A stretch of 64,000 bases of DNA from NCBI RefSeq assembly GCF_041224595.1, contig NZ_JBGFGN010000129.1:62001-126000 (forward strand), read 5' to 3'. Under the pieces are notes generated by a model. The model saw nothing but the letters and a program-made list of their open reading frames with translations, was not told the DNA's origin and made no database searches. The position numbers and the translations under genes are program-made. Positions 43,866 to 53,089 of the stretch are shown in pieces. Position 1 is the stretch's first letter, and every line of letters begins with the position of its first letter. Source of the DNA: Donghicola sp041224595. Lineage in GTDB: Bacteria > Pseudomonadota > Alphaproteobacteria > Rhodobacterales > Rhodobacteraceae.

Positions 43866-44396
43866 ATGAAATCATTATTCGCGCGTGGTGTTTTCGGGGC
43901 GCTTTTTGCTGTCTGCGCTGCGGGTGCGACGGCTCAGCAGGTTTCGAATAACCAGGTGGCCGCCAAAGAAGACTGGTACGTCTATACCGGAGAAAACCCC
44001 ACGGAATGTTGGGCTGTGTCGATTCCTAAGTCGATCGTAAACACGCGTGACGGCCGTGAAGTGAACGCGACCCGTGGTGAAATCCAGTTGATGGTGTTCT
44101 TCCGCCCCGCGCAAAGTGTGAGCCAGCAAGTGGCGTTCTCTGGGGGCTATCCCTTCCGCGACGGCTCGACGGTGACGGTCGATATCGGCGGAACGAAGTT
44201 CGAGATGTTCACGCAGGGCGAATGGGCTTGGCTGCCCAACCAGTCCGAGGACAACAAAATCGTCAACGCGATGAAGCGCGGCGCGACCGCGACCGTCGTT
44301 GGCATTTCGTCCCGCGGGACGACCACGACAGATACCTTCTCGCTGACCGGCTTTACTGCCGCAGTCGAGGATGCGGCGACACGCTGTAACCAGTAA
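43866..44396 (+). CDS. Invasion-associated locus B (IalB) family periplasmic protein
   Basis: This 176-residue secreted protein has a signal peptide ending near ATAQQ and a beta-rich domain. Family features are the NPTECWAVSIPKS Cys segment and the C-terminal Cys (AATRCNQ), which likely pair. Alphaproteobacterial IalB-like proteins are common in non-pathogens, and their role is unclear. The ATG at 43866 follows GGAGG at eight bases. Confidence 0.82.
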   Translation: MKSLFARGVFGALFAVCAAGATAQQVSNNQVAAKEDWYVYTGENPTECWAVSIPKSIVNTRDGREVNATRGEIQLMVFFRPAQSVSQQVAFSGGYPFRDGSTVTVDIGGTKFEMFTQGEWAWLPNQSEDNKIVNAMKRGATATVVGISSRGTTTTDTFSLTGFTAAVEDAATRCNQ

Positions 44397-44423
44397 ACGC
44401 GCCGCGCATAACTGCCATGACAA

Positions 44424-44456
44424 GGGCCGGACACCCACGTGTTCGGTTCCTTTTGT
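44424..44456 (+). terminator. Probable terminator after IalB-like gene
   Basis: GGGCCGGACAC pairs, with some G-U pairs, to GTGTTCGGTTCC around a four-base loop, then TTTTGTGTTTTT. Confidence 0.65.
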
Positions 44457-44508
44457 GTTTTTGTAACGAATCCGCTAAAAGGCGCGCTCAGCCCAAAGGA
44501 TTAGCGCA

Positions 44509-45696
44509 ATGACGGCCTCTGCACCGATCACTCAAGACGTAATGACCATTCCCCGCAAGCTGCCCGAGGGCGGCAAAGTCAACATCGTGGGGCAGACACG
44601 GGATCAGCTGCGCGAGTCGTTGCTGTCGATTGGCACGCCTGAGAAGCAGGCCAAGATGCGCGTGAACCAGATTTGGCAGTGGGTCTATCAGTGGGGCGTG
44701 CGTGACTTTGGGGCGATGACCAATCTGGCCAAAGCCTATCGCCAGCAGCTGGACGACAATTTCGTCATCGAAATCCCAGAGATGGTCAGCAAGCAGGTGT
44801 CCTTGGATGGTACCCGCAAATATCTGGTGCGGATCGCGGGCGGTCACGAGGTTGAGGTGGTCTACATCCCCGAAACCGATCGCGGCACGCTGTGCGTTAG
44901 CTCTCAGGTCGGGTGCACTCTGACCTGCTCGTTCTGTCACACTGGCACGCAAAAGTTGGTTCGGAACCTGACGGCAGGCGAAATCGTGGGTCAGATCATG
45001 ATGGCGCGTGATGATCTGGACGAATGGCCCCAGCCCGGTGTCGGTACTGGCGATGCGGGTCCTCGTCTGCTGTCCAACGTTGTGCTGATGGGCATGGGCG
45101 AGCCGCTGTACAACTTCGACAACGTGCGTGACGCGATGAAGATCGCGATGGATGGCGAAGGCATCAGCCTGTCGCGCCGCCGCATTACCTTGTCCACCAG
45201 CGGTGTTGTTCCCGAGATCGCAAAATGCGCCGAAGAGATCGGCTGTATGCTGGCCGTTAGCTTCCATGCGACCGAGGACGAGACCCGCAACAAGCTGGTT
45301 CCGATTAACAAGCGTTGGAACATCACCGAACTGCTGGACGCCCTGCGCGCCTATCCCAAGCTGTCGAACTCTGAGCGGATCACCTTTGAATACGTGATGC
45401 TCAAGGACGTGAATGACACCGATGCGGATGCACGCCGTCTGGTCAAACTGATCAAGGGTATCCCTGCCAAGATCAACCTGATCCCGTTTAACGAGTGGCC
45501 CGGTTCGCCCTATCAGCGCTCTGACTGGGAACGCATCGAGGCGTTTGCCGACATCATTTACAAAGCCGGTTACGCCAGCCCGATCCGTACGCCGCGTGGC
45601 GAGGACATCATGGCAGCCTGTGGTCAGCTGAAGTCCGCGACAGAGCGCCAACGCAAGTCGCGCGCGCAGATCGAAGCAGAAACCCAAAACGGTTAA
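44509..45696 (+). CDS. rlmN: Dual-specificity 23S rRNA A2503 / tRNA A37 C2-methyltransferase
   Basis: This 395-residue radical SAM enzyme methylates A2503 of 23S rRNA and A37 of some tRNAs. The iron-sulfur Cys motif is C136-x3-C140-x2-C143 (CTLTCSFC), and the methyl-carrying and resolving Cys residues lie in the C-terminal half (for example near AACGQLK). The GEPLYNF and LAVSFHA blocks match RlmN rather than Cfr. Confidence 0.96.
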   Translation: MTASAPITQDVMTIPRKLPEGGKVNIVGQTRDQLRESLLSIGTPEKQAKMRVNQIWQWVYQWGVRDFGAMTNLAKAYRQQLDDNFVIEIPEMVSKQVSLDGTRKYLVRIAGGHEVEVVYIPETDRGTLCVSSQVGCTLTCSFCHTGTQKLVRNLTAGEIVGQIMMARDDLDEWPQPGVGTGDAGPRLLSNVVLMGMGEPLYNFDNVRDAMKIAMDGEGISLSRRRITLSTSGVVPEIAKCAEEIGCMLAVSFHATEDETRNKLVPINKRWNITELLDALRAYPKLSNSERITFEYVMLKDVNDTDADARRLVKLIKGIPAKINLIPFNEWPGSPYQRSDWERIEAFADIIYKAGYASPIRTPRGEDIMAACGQLKSATERQRKSRAQIEAETQNG

Positions 45697-45768
45697 CTCT
45701 GCGACAGACTGTCATGGAACAAATTCCGTCCTTCGCATGTTGGTTTGGTCAATAAGCGAGGGCGAAAT

Positions 45769-46731
45769 ATGACATTACACTTTCAAGAGCTGCCTGCGCC
45801 TGTAACGGTAGATGGTGCGGAACGACATATCGGCGTTGAAGTCGAATTTGCTGACCTGAACGAAGAGCAGGCCGCACACATTCTTTCAGAGTCTCTTGGA
45901 GGCACCGCCGAGCGCGTCAAAGACAATGATTGGAAGGTCGCCGGGTCGAGCCTTGGCGACATTCAGGTGTATCTCGATACCGTTTACCGCACTGCCGACA
46001 AGTCCATGCTGCGCGATCTGGGCCTGAAACTGGGTCGAGAAGTGATCCCCGTCGAGATGGTCACCGACCCACTCACCCTGAAACAACTGGGTGAGTTGAA
46101 CCGCGCACTCGGTGCCTTGAAAGACGCGGGCGCTAAGGGGAGCGGGGACGGCTGGTACTACGGTTTCGGCGTTCACCTGAACGTTGAGATTGTCGAAGAC
46201 ACGCCCTCGGCCGTGCTAAAGCCGCTGCTCGCTTATGCTTTGATCGAGGATTGGATGCGCGAGGCGCGCCCTATTGAGGCAACGCGCACCGTATTGCCTT
46301 GGACCGACGCATATCCCACCGCACTGGTCGAAGAGCTGATCCTGCTCGGTACTGAACCGTCAGATCGAGCGCTGGTTGAAACTTACACCAGACATTGCCC
46401 TGATCGGAACCGTGGCCTCGATATGCTGCCGATCTTCAAGGCGCTCTGGCCAGAAATTCTGGTCGACTCCATCGGCGCCGACAAAGTTGATGGCATTTCT
46501 GGTCGCCCGACCTATCACTTCCGTTTGCCCGACAGCCGGATTGACGAAGACGCATGGTCGCTGGAAACTGAATGGAACCGCTGGCTGCTGGTCGAACAGG
46601 TCGCCGCCAAGGATGATCTTCTGACAGAGCTGTCGGATGCCTGGCTCGAGAAGCACGGTGCAATTACATTGTCGCGCCAGCCTTGGGCCGAACGGTCTGG
46701 CGACATTCTCTCCAAGCATGGACTGGCGTGA
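45769..46731 (+). CDS. Amidoligase family protein (Amidoligase_2 type)
   Basis: This 320-residue protein resembles the glutamate-cysteine ligase/glutamine-synthetase-fold amidoligases. Visible family-like blocks are the N-terminal strand HIGVEVEFADL, the acidic segment VIPVEMVTDPL near residue 95, and GFGVHLNVEI near residue 138, which correspond to the metal/ATP-binding strands. Such enzymes join a carboxylate and an amine with ATP. It has no signal peptide. It is followed by a class-I glutamine amidotransferase-type gene after eight bases. I know of no assigned substrate. Confidence 0.85.
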   Translation: MTLHFQELPAPVTVDGAERHIGVEVEFADLNEEQAAHILSESLGGTAERVKDNDWKVAGSSLGDIQVYLDTVYRTADKSMLRDLGLKLGREVIPVEMVTDPLTLKQLGELNRALGALKDAGAKGSGDGWYYGFGVHLNVEIVEDTPSAVLKPLLAYALIEDWMREARPIEATRTVLPWTDAYPTALVEELILLGTEPSDRALVETYTRHCPDRNRGLDMLPIFKALWPEILVDSIGADKVDGISGRPTYHFRLPDSRIDEDAWSLETEWNRWLLVEQVAAKDDLLTELSDAWLEKHGAITLSRQPWAERSGDILSKHGLA

Positions 46732-46739
46732 GGTGACGT

Positions 46740-47465
46740 ATGACACGCCCTATTATCGCTGTAACAACGTCCAATCGTTCGGGCTGGAGGATCTTTCCCT
46801 TGGTCGCTCTGAACGTCTGGTTTGCCGGAGGTAAAGCTGTGCGCTGGGGCGCTGGCCGTCCCGCCGATCTAGACAAGGTGGATGGCGTCATCATTGGTGG
46901 CGGGGATGATATTTCCCCTGACATCTATGGTGGCCAACTTGTGACCTCTGCCCGTCTGGACCACGACCGCGACGCGCTGGAGCGCCAGATTGTCGAGGAT
47001 ACCAACGCGCGCGGGATGCCTGTTTTGGGGATTTGTCGTGGCAGCCAGATGATCAACGTGGCCCGTGGGGGCACATTGCATCAGGACGCATACGGGGTCT
47101 ACACCAGCAGCGAAAAGCGCTGGACGATCCTGCCGCGCAAGGAAATCTGGGTCGATGACAATACGCGCCTGTCGCGAATCGCCGGCTTGCAGCCCATGAT
47201 CGTAAACTCGCTGCATTCCCAAGCGGTCGACAAGGTAGGTGACGGCTTGCGCGTAGCGGCGCGGGACACCGGCGGGATGATCCAAGCCATTGAAAGCATT
47301 AAAGAGCCCTTTGCCCTAGGCGTCCAATGGCACCCCGAGCATCTGATATATGCGCGGCGTCAGCGCCGAATATTCCGCTCGCTTGTCATGGCCGCACGTG
47401 CCTATCGCAAAGACCTTAAGCAGCTTCAGGCGGTCGATACCCACGTGCGTTTGGACCCCGCATAA
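46740..47465 (+). CDS. Class-I glutamine amidotransferase-like (PuuD-type gamma-glutamyl hydrolase) protein
   Basis: This 241-residue protein has the class-I amidotransferase triad: Cys in GICRGSQMINV near residue 98, His and Glu in VQWHPEHL near residue 195. It also has the DGVIIGGGDDISPDIYGG oxyanion segment. It matches the gamma-glutamyl-GABA hydrolase (PuuD) group, which cleaves gamma-glutamyl amides. With the adjacent amidoligase it suggests a synthesis-and-cleavage pair. Whether it acts on polyamine-derived compounds is not shown. Confidence 0.88.
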   Translation: MTRPIIAVTTSNRSGWRIFPLVALNVWFAGGKAVRWGAGRPADLDKVDGVIIGGGDDISPDIYGGQLVTSARLDHDRDALERQIVEDTNARGMPVLGICRGSQMINVARGGTLHQDAYGVYTSSEKRWTILPRKEIWVDDNTRLSRIAGLQPMIVNSLHSQAVDKVGDGLRVAARDTGGMIQAIESIKEPFALGVQWHPEHLIYARRQRRIFRSLVMAARAYRKDLKQLQAVDTHVRLDPA

Positions 47466-47543
47466 AGCGCGGGGCCTCTTGGCCTGAGGTGGCGAAGCGG
47501 GTAGGTGCCTGCAAACAGCCAGCCACACGATAGGAGCGCGCCC

Positions 47544-48761
47544 GTGACCGAGATTGTCATTGAACGTTTGGGACTTCATGGCGACGGCATAGCCGCCGGC
47601 CCAATCTACGCGCCCCTAACCTTGCCCGGTGAGCGTGTCGAAGGCGACATCACGGGCGAGCGCATGGAAACCCCTCGCATTGTCGAGCCCAGTTCTGACC
47701 GCGTCAAAGCCCCATGCCCGCGGTTTAAGCGCTGTGGCGGGTGCAGCCTTCAGCATGCCAGTGATGACTTCGTGGCGAAGTGGAAGATCAGCGTGGTCGA
47801 AACTGCCCTGCGTGCTCAGGGATTGGATGCTCCGATTCGCGGGATCGAGACGTCGCCCGCCGCTTCGCGCCGCCGCGCTGTGTTTTCGGCACGACGCACA
47901 AAATCGGGCGCGCAGGTTGGCTTCCACGTGCGCGGCTCTGACCAGATTGTCGAGATCGATGGCTGCACGCTGCTGCATCCCGAATTGCTGGCCGCCCGCC
48001 CGATTGTGGCCGAGCTGGCCAAAGTGGGCGGCAGTCGTAAAGGGGAGCTGAGCGTCACGATCTCTCTGACCCAGAACAAGCTGGATGTGCTGGTCACAGG
48101 TGGCAAACCTTTGGACGACAAGCTGCGCATGGAACTGGGTCCTTTGGCTGAAAAGCTGGGGCTCTCGCGTTTGGCTTGGGACGATGAGACGGTGGCTTTG
48201 CGCCACCCGCCAGCGCAGGAGTTCGATGGCATTCTGGCGACACCGCCGGCTGGCTCTTTTCTCCAAGCAACGCGACACGGCGAGGATGTCCTACGTGCGG
48301 CCGTGCTAGAAGCAGTTGGTGATGCAGGTTACGTCGCTGACTTCTTTGCCGGGTGCGGGACGTTCAGCCTGCCTCTGGCTCGCAAGGCCGAGGTATGGGC
48401 CCTAGAAGGCGTACGCGAGATGATCCAAGCGCTCGATCTGGGGTGGCGGAACGCCAAGGGCCTGAAGAAGATGAAGGCCCAAGTGCAGGATCTATTCCGC
48501 AACCCTGTAATCGCTGCCGACATGCAGAAGCTGGACGCTGTTGTCCTAGACCCGCCCCGCGCGGGCGCGCAGGCACAGGTGGCCGAGATTGCGCAGACCA
48601 AAATCCCCGTGATTGCCTATGTCAGCTGTAACCCCGTTACATTTGCGCGCGACGCTGCCGTTCTGGTCAAGGCAGGTTATCGCCTGAATTGGGTGCAGGT
48701 CGTTGACCAGTTTCGCTGGTCTTCCCATGTGGAACTGGCGGCGCGCTTCGATCGCGCCTAA
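47544..48761 (+). CDS. RlmD/TrmA-family RNA m5U methyltransferase
   Basis: This 405-residue SAM-dependent enzyme methylates uridine C5 in RNA. A TRAM-like N-terminal segment precedes the iron-sulfur cluster motif CPRFKRCGGCSLQH plus a fourth Cys in EIDGCTLLHP. The Rossmann core has DFFAGCGTFSLPLA, and the nucleophile Cys is in AYVSCNPVTFARD. The target (23S rRNA U1939-like or U747-like) is not determined. The start is a GTG at 47544 with TAGGAG upstream; the longer frame lacks a ribosome site. Confidence 0.9.
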   Translation: MTEIVIERLGLHGDGIAAGPIYAPLTLPGERVEGDITGERMETPRIVEPSSDRVKAPCPRFKRCGGCSLQHASDDFVAKWKISVVETALRAQGLDAPIRGIETSPAASRRRAVFSARRTKSGAQVGFHVRGSDQIVEIDGCTLLHPELLAARPIVAELAKVGGSRKGELSVTISLTQNKLDVLVTGGKPLDDKLRMELGPLAEKLGLSRLAWDDETVALRHPPAQEFDGILATPPAGSFLQATRHGEDVLRAAVLEAVGDAGYVADFFAGCGTFSLPLARKAEVWALEGVREMIQALDLGWRNAKGLKKMKAQVQDLFRNPVIAADMQKLDAVVLDPPRAGAQAQVAEIAQTKIPVIAYVSCNPVTFARDAAVLVKAGYRLNWVQVVDQFRWSSHVELAARFDRA

Positions 48762-48785
48762 GAGCAACGAAAACGGGACAGGCCT

Positions 48786-49559
<774 letters not shown>

Positions 49560-49643
49560 GCCCGAGTCAGGTCTGGCCTACTACTGAAGCTGGCATGAAT
49601 CGTGTATGGCCGAATGCAGAAACAAGCATAAGGGCAGTGAGAC

Positions 49644-50138
49644 ATGCGTTTTTTGAAGCTGGCGCTTTGCGCGCTGCTTTTGTTAGGTGCGGCCGCCTGC
49701 AGTAGTAAGTTCAAGACCTATAACGGACCAGAAGTCACGCGCGTTGTCGTCTACAAAGAGGCGCGCAAGATGTACTTGCTGCATCACACGCAGGTGCTCA
49801 AGGCTTACGACATCCACTTGGGCAACACCCCTGCAGGTCACAAGCAGTTCGAAGGGGACGGTAAAACGCCAGAGGGGCACTACCTGATCGACCGCAGGAA
49901 CCCGAACAGCAAATTCCACCTGTCGATCGGGATCGATTATCCGAACGAAGCAGACAGGGAATATGCGAAGTCGCAGGGAAAGCGGCCGGGTGGGGACATC
50001 TTTATCCACGGGCGTCCTAGACCCTATCGCAATTGGGGCGATGACTGGACCGCTGGGTGTATTGCGGTCACGGACAAAGAGATCGAGGACATCTACGCCA
50101 TGGTGCGCGACGACACCCCGATCTCAATTTATCCTTAA
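49644..50138 (+). CDS. L,D-transpeptidase family lipoprotein
   Basis: This 164-residue protein is anchored by a lipobox (LGAAAC, Cys19). The YkuD catalytic domain has His in FIHGRPRPY and the catalytic Cys at about residue 139 in DDWTAGCIAVTD. Such enzymes make 3-3 peptidoglycan cross-links or attach proteins. Short length suggests no extra peptidoglycan-binding domain. Confidence 0.9.
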   Translation: MRFLKLALCALLLLGAAACSSKFKTYNGPEVTRVVVYKEARKMYLLHHTQVLKAYDIHLGNTPAGHKQFEGDGKTPEGHYLIDRRNPNSKFHLSIGIDYPNEADREYAKSQGKRPGGDIFIHGRPRPYRNWGDDWTAGCIAVTDKEIEDIYAMVRDDTPISIYP

Positions 50139-50153
50139 AGCAGAGCGGGCCGA

Positions 50154-50693
50154 TTACTGCGTTGCCAGTAGCGGCCCGATTGCACCCAGTTCCAAGGTCC
50201 ACCAGATCTTGCCGTTGCTCTCTTGGAACCACGCAAAGCCCATCTGGTTTGCGTCTTCGGACAGCAGAACCTTGCGCGTGACCGGGTCTTCGGCCCAGGC
50301 TGCCAGAGTCTCTGTCTCTGTCTCGTAGGTTTCGGAAATCAGCTCGCCCACAAAGTGGCCGGTGTAGCCCACGCGGCGCACACGATCGATCGGAGAGGAG
50401 CCGTCAGAGCCAAAGTGCCAAGGACGGTTCTGTACGGCCATATCACGGGAATGGGTCTCGGCGGCGGCGTTCAGGCGCGCATCAAGCGAAACGGGACGCT
50501 TGCCCGCCGCAGTGCGCAGAGCGTTCACCGAGTCAAGCACGCTGTACTGGATGCGGGCTTCGTCACCAGAGCCGATCCGGTAGAGACGTGGCAACGGTTT
50601 GCCATCCGGACCCATGCGAGGCGGAGTTGGCGCAGGCGCACAGGCGGTAAGAACGACGAGAAAACTAAGCAGAATTGGAAGTAGGCGGAACAT
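50154..50693 (-). CDS. CAP (SCP/PR1)-domain lipoprotein
   Basis: This 179-residue lipoprotein has a lipobox ending in LTAC (Cys18). The CAP domain shows AAAETHSRDMAVQNRPWHFGSDG and a second block at AAWAEDPVTRKVLLSEDANQMG. The function of bacterial CAP-domain proteins is poorly known. I chose the ATG at 50693 because it begins the signal peptide; the longer frame adds only basic residues. It lies between two L,D-transpeptidase genes. Confidence 0.88.
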   Translation of the reverse strand: MFRLLPILLSFLVVLTACAPAPTPPRMGPDGKPLPRLYRIGSGDEARIQYSVLDSVNALRTAAGKRPVSLDARLNAAAETHSRDMAVQNRPWHFGSDGSSPIDRVRRVGYTGHFVGELISETYETETETLAAWAEDPVTRKVLLSEDANQMGFAWFQESNGKIWWTLELGAIGPLLATQ

Positions 50694-50860
50694 AGGGGCC
50701 CCTCGGTTGTTTGGCACAGCCTTAACCCTTGGGGTATGCTGTTTCAAACCCACAGTAGGCCAATCTCCGCGAGTTTACGGTGGTTTGATTTGCGACTGCG
50801 GCTTTTCCACCATAAAGATGGCTTAAATTATCAAAATATCTGATCATCCGGAGGTAGAGC

Positions 50861-51484
50861 ATGGCTGATCGCAAGGGACAAGATCTATCGCGTCGTGGAT
50901 TCTTGGCGAGCGGGATCGCAGGCGGCGTTGCTGCATTGGCGGCACCTGCATTGGCGCAAAGCACTTCCGCAGTAAATGGTGCCGGCACTGTCGAGCTTGA
51001 AGGTTCAATTGAACAAGGTGTACGCCGGAACATCTCGAGTTTTCGTACGCTGGATTGGCAGCCGTATTTCAGCAACACACGAAACGGCGCAATTTTGGTC
51101 GATATCGACAGTCGTGCTTTGCATTACTGGTCCGAAGACCAAAGCGTTTACAAACTCTTCCCTACAAGTGTCCCGCTGACTGACGATTTGACCCGTCGTG
51201 GTCGCACTGAAGTCATTCGAAAAGTGGACGGTCCCAGCTGGGCCCCGACACCCGCGATGAAAGAGCGTAACCCCGAATGGCCCGATTTTATTGGGCCTGG
51301 CCCCGAAAACCCCTTGGGCACCCACGCGCTGTACCTGAGCTGGACCTACTACCGGATCCACGGCACCCACGACACGCGGAAAATCGGTCGTCGATCGTCA
51401 AACGGATGCATCGGTTTGTACAACGAGCATATTGCGCAGCTGTTCGAATTGACCAAGGTCGGAACGCAAGTGTTGCTAATTTGA
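50861..51484 (+). CDS. Tat-exported L,D-transpeptidase family protein
   Basis: This 207-residue protein begins with a twin-arginine signal (LSRRGFLASGIAGG), so it is exported folded. The YkuD domain follows, with the catalytic Cys at about residue 183 in RRSSNGCIGLYNEH and an upstream His in HGTHDTRKIG. It likely modifies peptidoglycan. It is divergent from the CAP lipoprotein gene with a 167-bp gap holding both promoters. Confidence 0.9.
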   Translation: MADRKGQDLSRRGFLASGIAGGVAALAAPALAQSTSAVNGAGTVELEGSIEQGVRRNISSFRTLDWQPYFSNTRNGAILVDIDSRALHYWSEDQSVYKLFPTSVPLTDDLTRRGRTEVIRKVDGPSWAPTPAMKERNPEWPDFIGPGPENPLGTHALYLSWTYYRIHGTHDTRKIGRRSSNGCIGLYNEHIAQLFELTKVGTQVLLI

Positions 51485-51633
51485 CGACATCAAGGCGAAC
51501 TCATTGAAACCTCCGACAAGTTAAGTTTGCATTTGCCCAAGATAGCTGGTTAGAAAATTCGTACGAGGTAAGTCTTGGGTGCTTGTCGCTGTCCTCAATG
51601 AACCGCGGCGGCAAGCTTATACTGGAGGATACT

Positions 51634-51819
51634 ATGAAGAAACTCGTTCTGGCAGCCGCTCTGGCAACCACCGCTTCGACTGCATTTGCTGGCTCGATGG
51701 CTGAGCCCGTAATCGAAGCACCCGTAGTCGTGGAAGAAGCAACCACCTCGTCGTCGTCGGCAGGTCTGGTTGTTCCGCTGATCCTGGTTGCTGTCCTGGT
51801 TGCAGCTGCTTCGAAGTAA
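51634..51819 (+). CDS. 61-residue secreted/membrane small protein
   Basis: The protein has a signal peptide (MKKLVLAAALATTASTAFA), a short acidic linker with a run of Ser and Val, and a hydrophobic C-terminal helix (LVVPLILVAVLVAAA) ending in SK. The layout is of a small membrane-anchored peptide. I recognise similar small proteins near hemH in related genomes but no function. The ATG at 51634 follows TGGAGG and a strong terminator follows the stop codon. Confidence 0.8.
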   Translation: MKKLVLAAALATTASTAFAGSMAEPVIEAPVVVEEATTSSSSAGLVVPLILVAVLVAAASK

Positions 51820-51842
51820 TTTCGAACAGATCACTAACAAAG

Positions 51843-51872
51843 AAAAAGGCGGTGGGTTTCCACCGCCTTTTT
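51843..51872. terminator. Bidirectional terminator after the small protein gene
   Basis: AAAAGGCGGTGG (51844-51855) pairs perfectly with CCACCGCCTTTT (51860-51871) around GTTT, with A and T runs on the outside. Confidence 0.92.
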
Positions 51873-51889
51873 CATTTTCCCGATAGGGC

Positions 51890-51926
51890 AGAGGGGCTTT
51901 GCCCCTCTCTTGGGGCGGGGCCCCAA
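51890..51926. repeat. Tandem GC-rich hairpins (part of a composite repeat)
   Basis: AGAGGGGC (51890-51897) pairs with GCCCCTCT (51901-51908), and TTGGGGC (51910-51916) pairs with GCCCCAA (51920-51926). They stand directly before copy 5 of the dispersed repeat. Confidence 0.7.
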
Positions 51927-51937
51927 TTCACTCCCCA

Positions 51938-51959
51938 GAGTATTTTCACAAAGATGAAG
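51938..51959 (+). repeat. Dispersed GAGTATTT...GAAG repeat, copy 5
   Basis: GAGTATTT, then TCA, then CAAAGATGAAG, nine bases from the stop codon of the convergent hemH and preceded by two tandem GC-rich hairpins. Confidence 0.7.
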
Positions 51960-51967
51960 AAGGGGAC

Positions 51968-53029
51968 TTAGAGCCAGCCCCCGAGGTTTTCGCGGATGAC
52001 AGTGGTCAGTGCTTTGATATGCGCGGGATCGTCGTTGAGGCAGGGAATGTAAGTGAAGTCCTCTCCGCCTGCGTGTTCGAAGGATTCGCGAATCTCTTCG
52101 TTGATCTCTTCGAGTGTTTCAATGCAGTCCGCCGAGAAGGCAGGGGCGCAGACGGCGATGTTCTTTTTGCCTGCTTCGGCAAGGCGCGCAACCTCTTCGA
52201 CAGTGTAAGGCTGAAGCCATTCTTCGGGACCAAAACGTGACTGGAAGGTCGTGGTAATTTCGGTATCCGCCCAACCAAGACGCTCTTTGAGCAGGCGCGT
52301 GGTTTTGGTGCACTGACAGTGATAGGGGTCGCCTTCTTTGACCAAGTAGCGCTTGGGCAGGCCGTGGTAGGAGCAGACCAGAACGTCGGGTTTTTTGTCG
52401 AGCTTGGCGTAGGCGGTCTCGATCGATTGGGCGAGCGCCTCAATGTATTCGGGGTGCTCGAAATAAGGGTCGACGACGCGTGCGGTCGGTTGCCACTTTT
52501 CCTTCATCAATGCACGGAAGAACTGGTCGTTTGCCGTGGCCGAGGTCGCGCCTGCGTATTGCGGGTAGAGCGGGAAGAACAGGATTTTGTGGCACCCTGC
52601 CTCGACCATCTTGCGGACCACTGACTGGGTCGAGGGATTGCCGTAGCGCATGCAGAAATCGACCATGATGTTGTTGCCATATTCAGCCTCTAGGTCGGCC
52701 TTGATCGCGGCGGTCTGGTCTTTGGTGATGGTCATCAGGGGCGACTCGTTCGCCTCGTTGTTCCAGATCGAGGCATAGGCCGCGCCGGATTTTGACGGGC
52801 GGGTCGACAGGATCACCAGTTGGAGCAGGGGCTGCCAGAGGAACGGCGAGTAGTCGATGACGCGGCGGTCGGACAGGAACTCGTTCAGGTAGCGGCGCAT
52901 GGACCAGTAGTCGGTGCCATCCGGTGTCCCAAGGTTGGCGAGCAGGATGCCGACTTTGGGCTTCTGGACCTTGGGGTGGTCAGCGGGGGCATGCGCGGGG
53001 CACTTGGCGGTCGCTTGGGCGTCCAACAT
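51968..53029 (-). CDS. hemH: Ferrochelatase
   Basis: This 353-residue enzyme inserts iron into protoporphyrin, the last step of protoheme synthesis. Family blocks are VGILLANLGTPDGTDYWSMRRYL near the N-terminus, the active-site His in LVCSYHGLPKRYL, and the Glu-containing CAPAFSADCIETLEEINEE near residue 290. The ATG at 53029 begins the usual leader; an in-frame start 51 bases upstream adds unlikely residues. Confidence 0.96.
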   Translation of the reverse strand: MLDAQATAKCPAHAPADHPKVQKPKVGILLANLGTPDGTDYWSMRRYLNEFLSDRRVIDYSPFLWQPLLQLVILSTRPSKSGAAYASIWNNEANESPLMTITKDQTAAIKADLEAEYGNNIMVDFCMRYGNPSTQSVVRKMVEAGCHKILFFPLYPQYAGATSATANDQFFRALMKEKWQPTARVVDPYFEHPEYIEALAQSIETAYAKLDKKPDVLVCSYHGLPKRYLVKEGDPYHCQCTKTTRLLKERLGWADTEITTTFQSRFGPEEWLQPYTVEEVARLAEAGKKNIAVCAPAFSADCIETLEEINEEIRESFEHAGGEDFTYIPCLNDDPAHIKALTTVIRENLGGWL

Positions 53030-53089
53030 GGCGTCGTTCCAATCGTTGTTATTGCTTTGCGGTTGGAGATAAGGGGCCAACCCATTCGG

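Noticed and set aside
44488..45687. 399-residue minus-strand frame opposite rlmN
   Set aside because: rlmN has the radical-SAM Cys motif. The reverse frame has no support.
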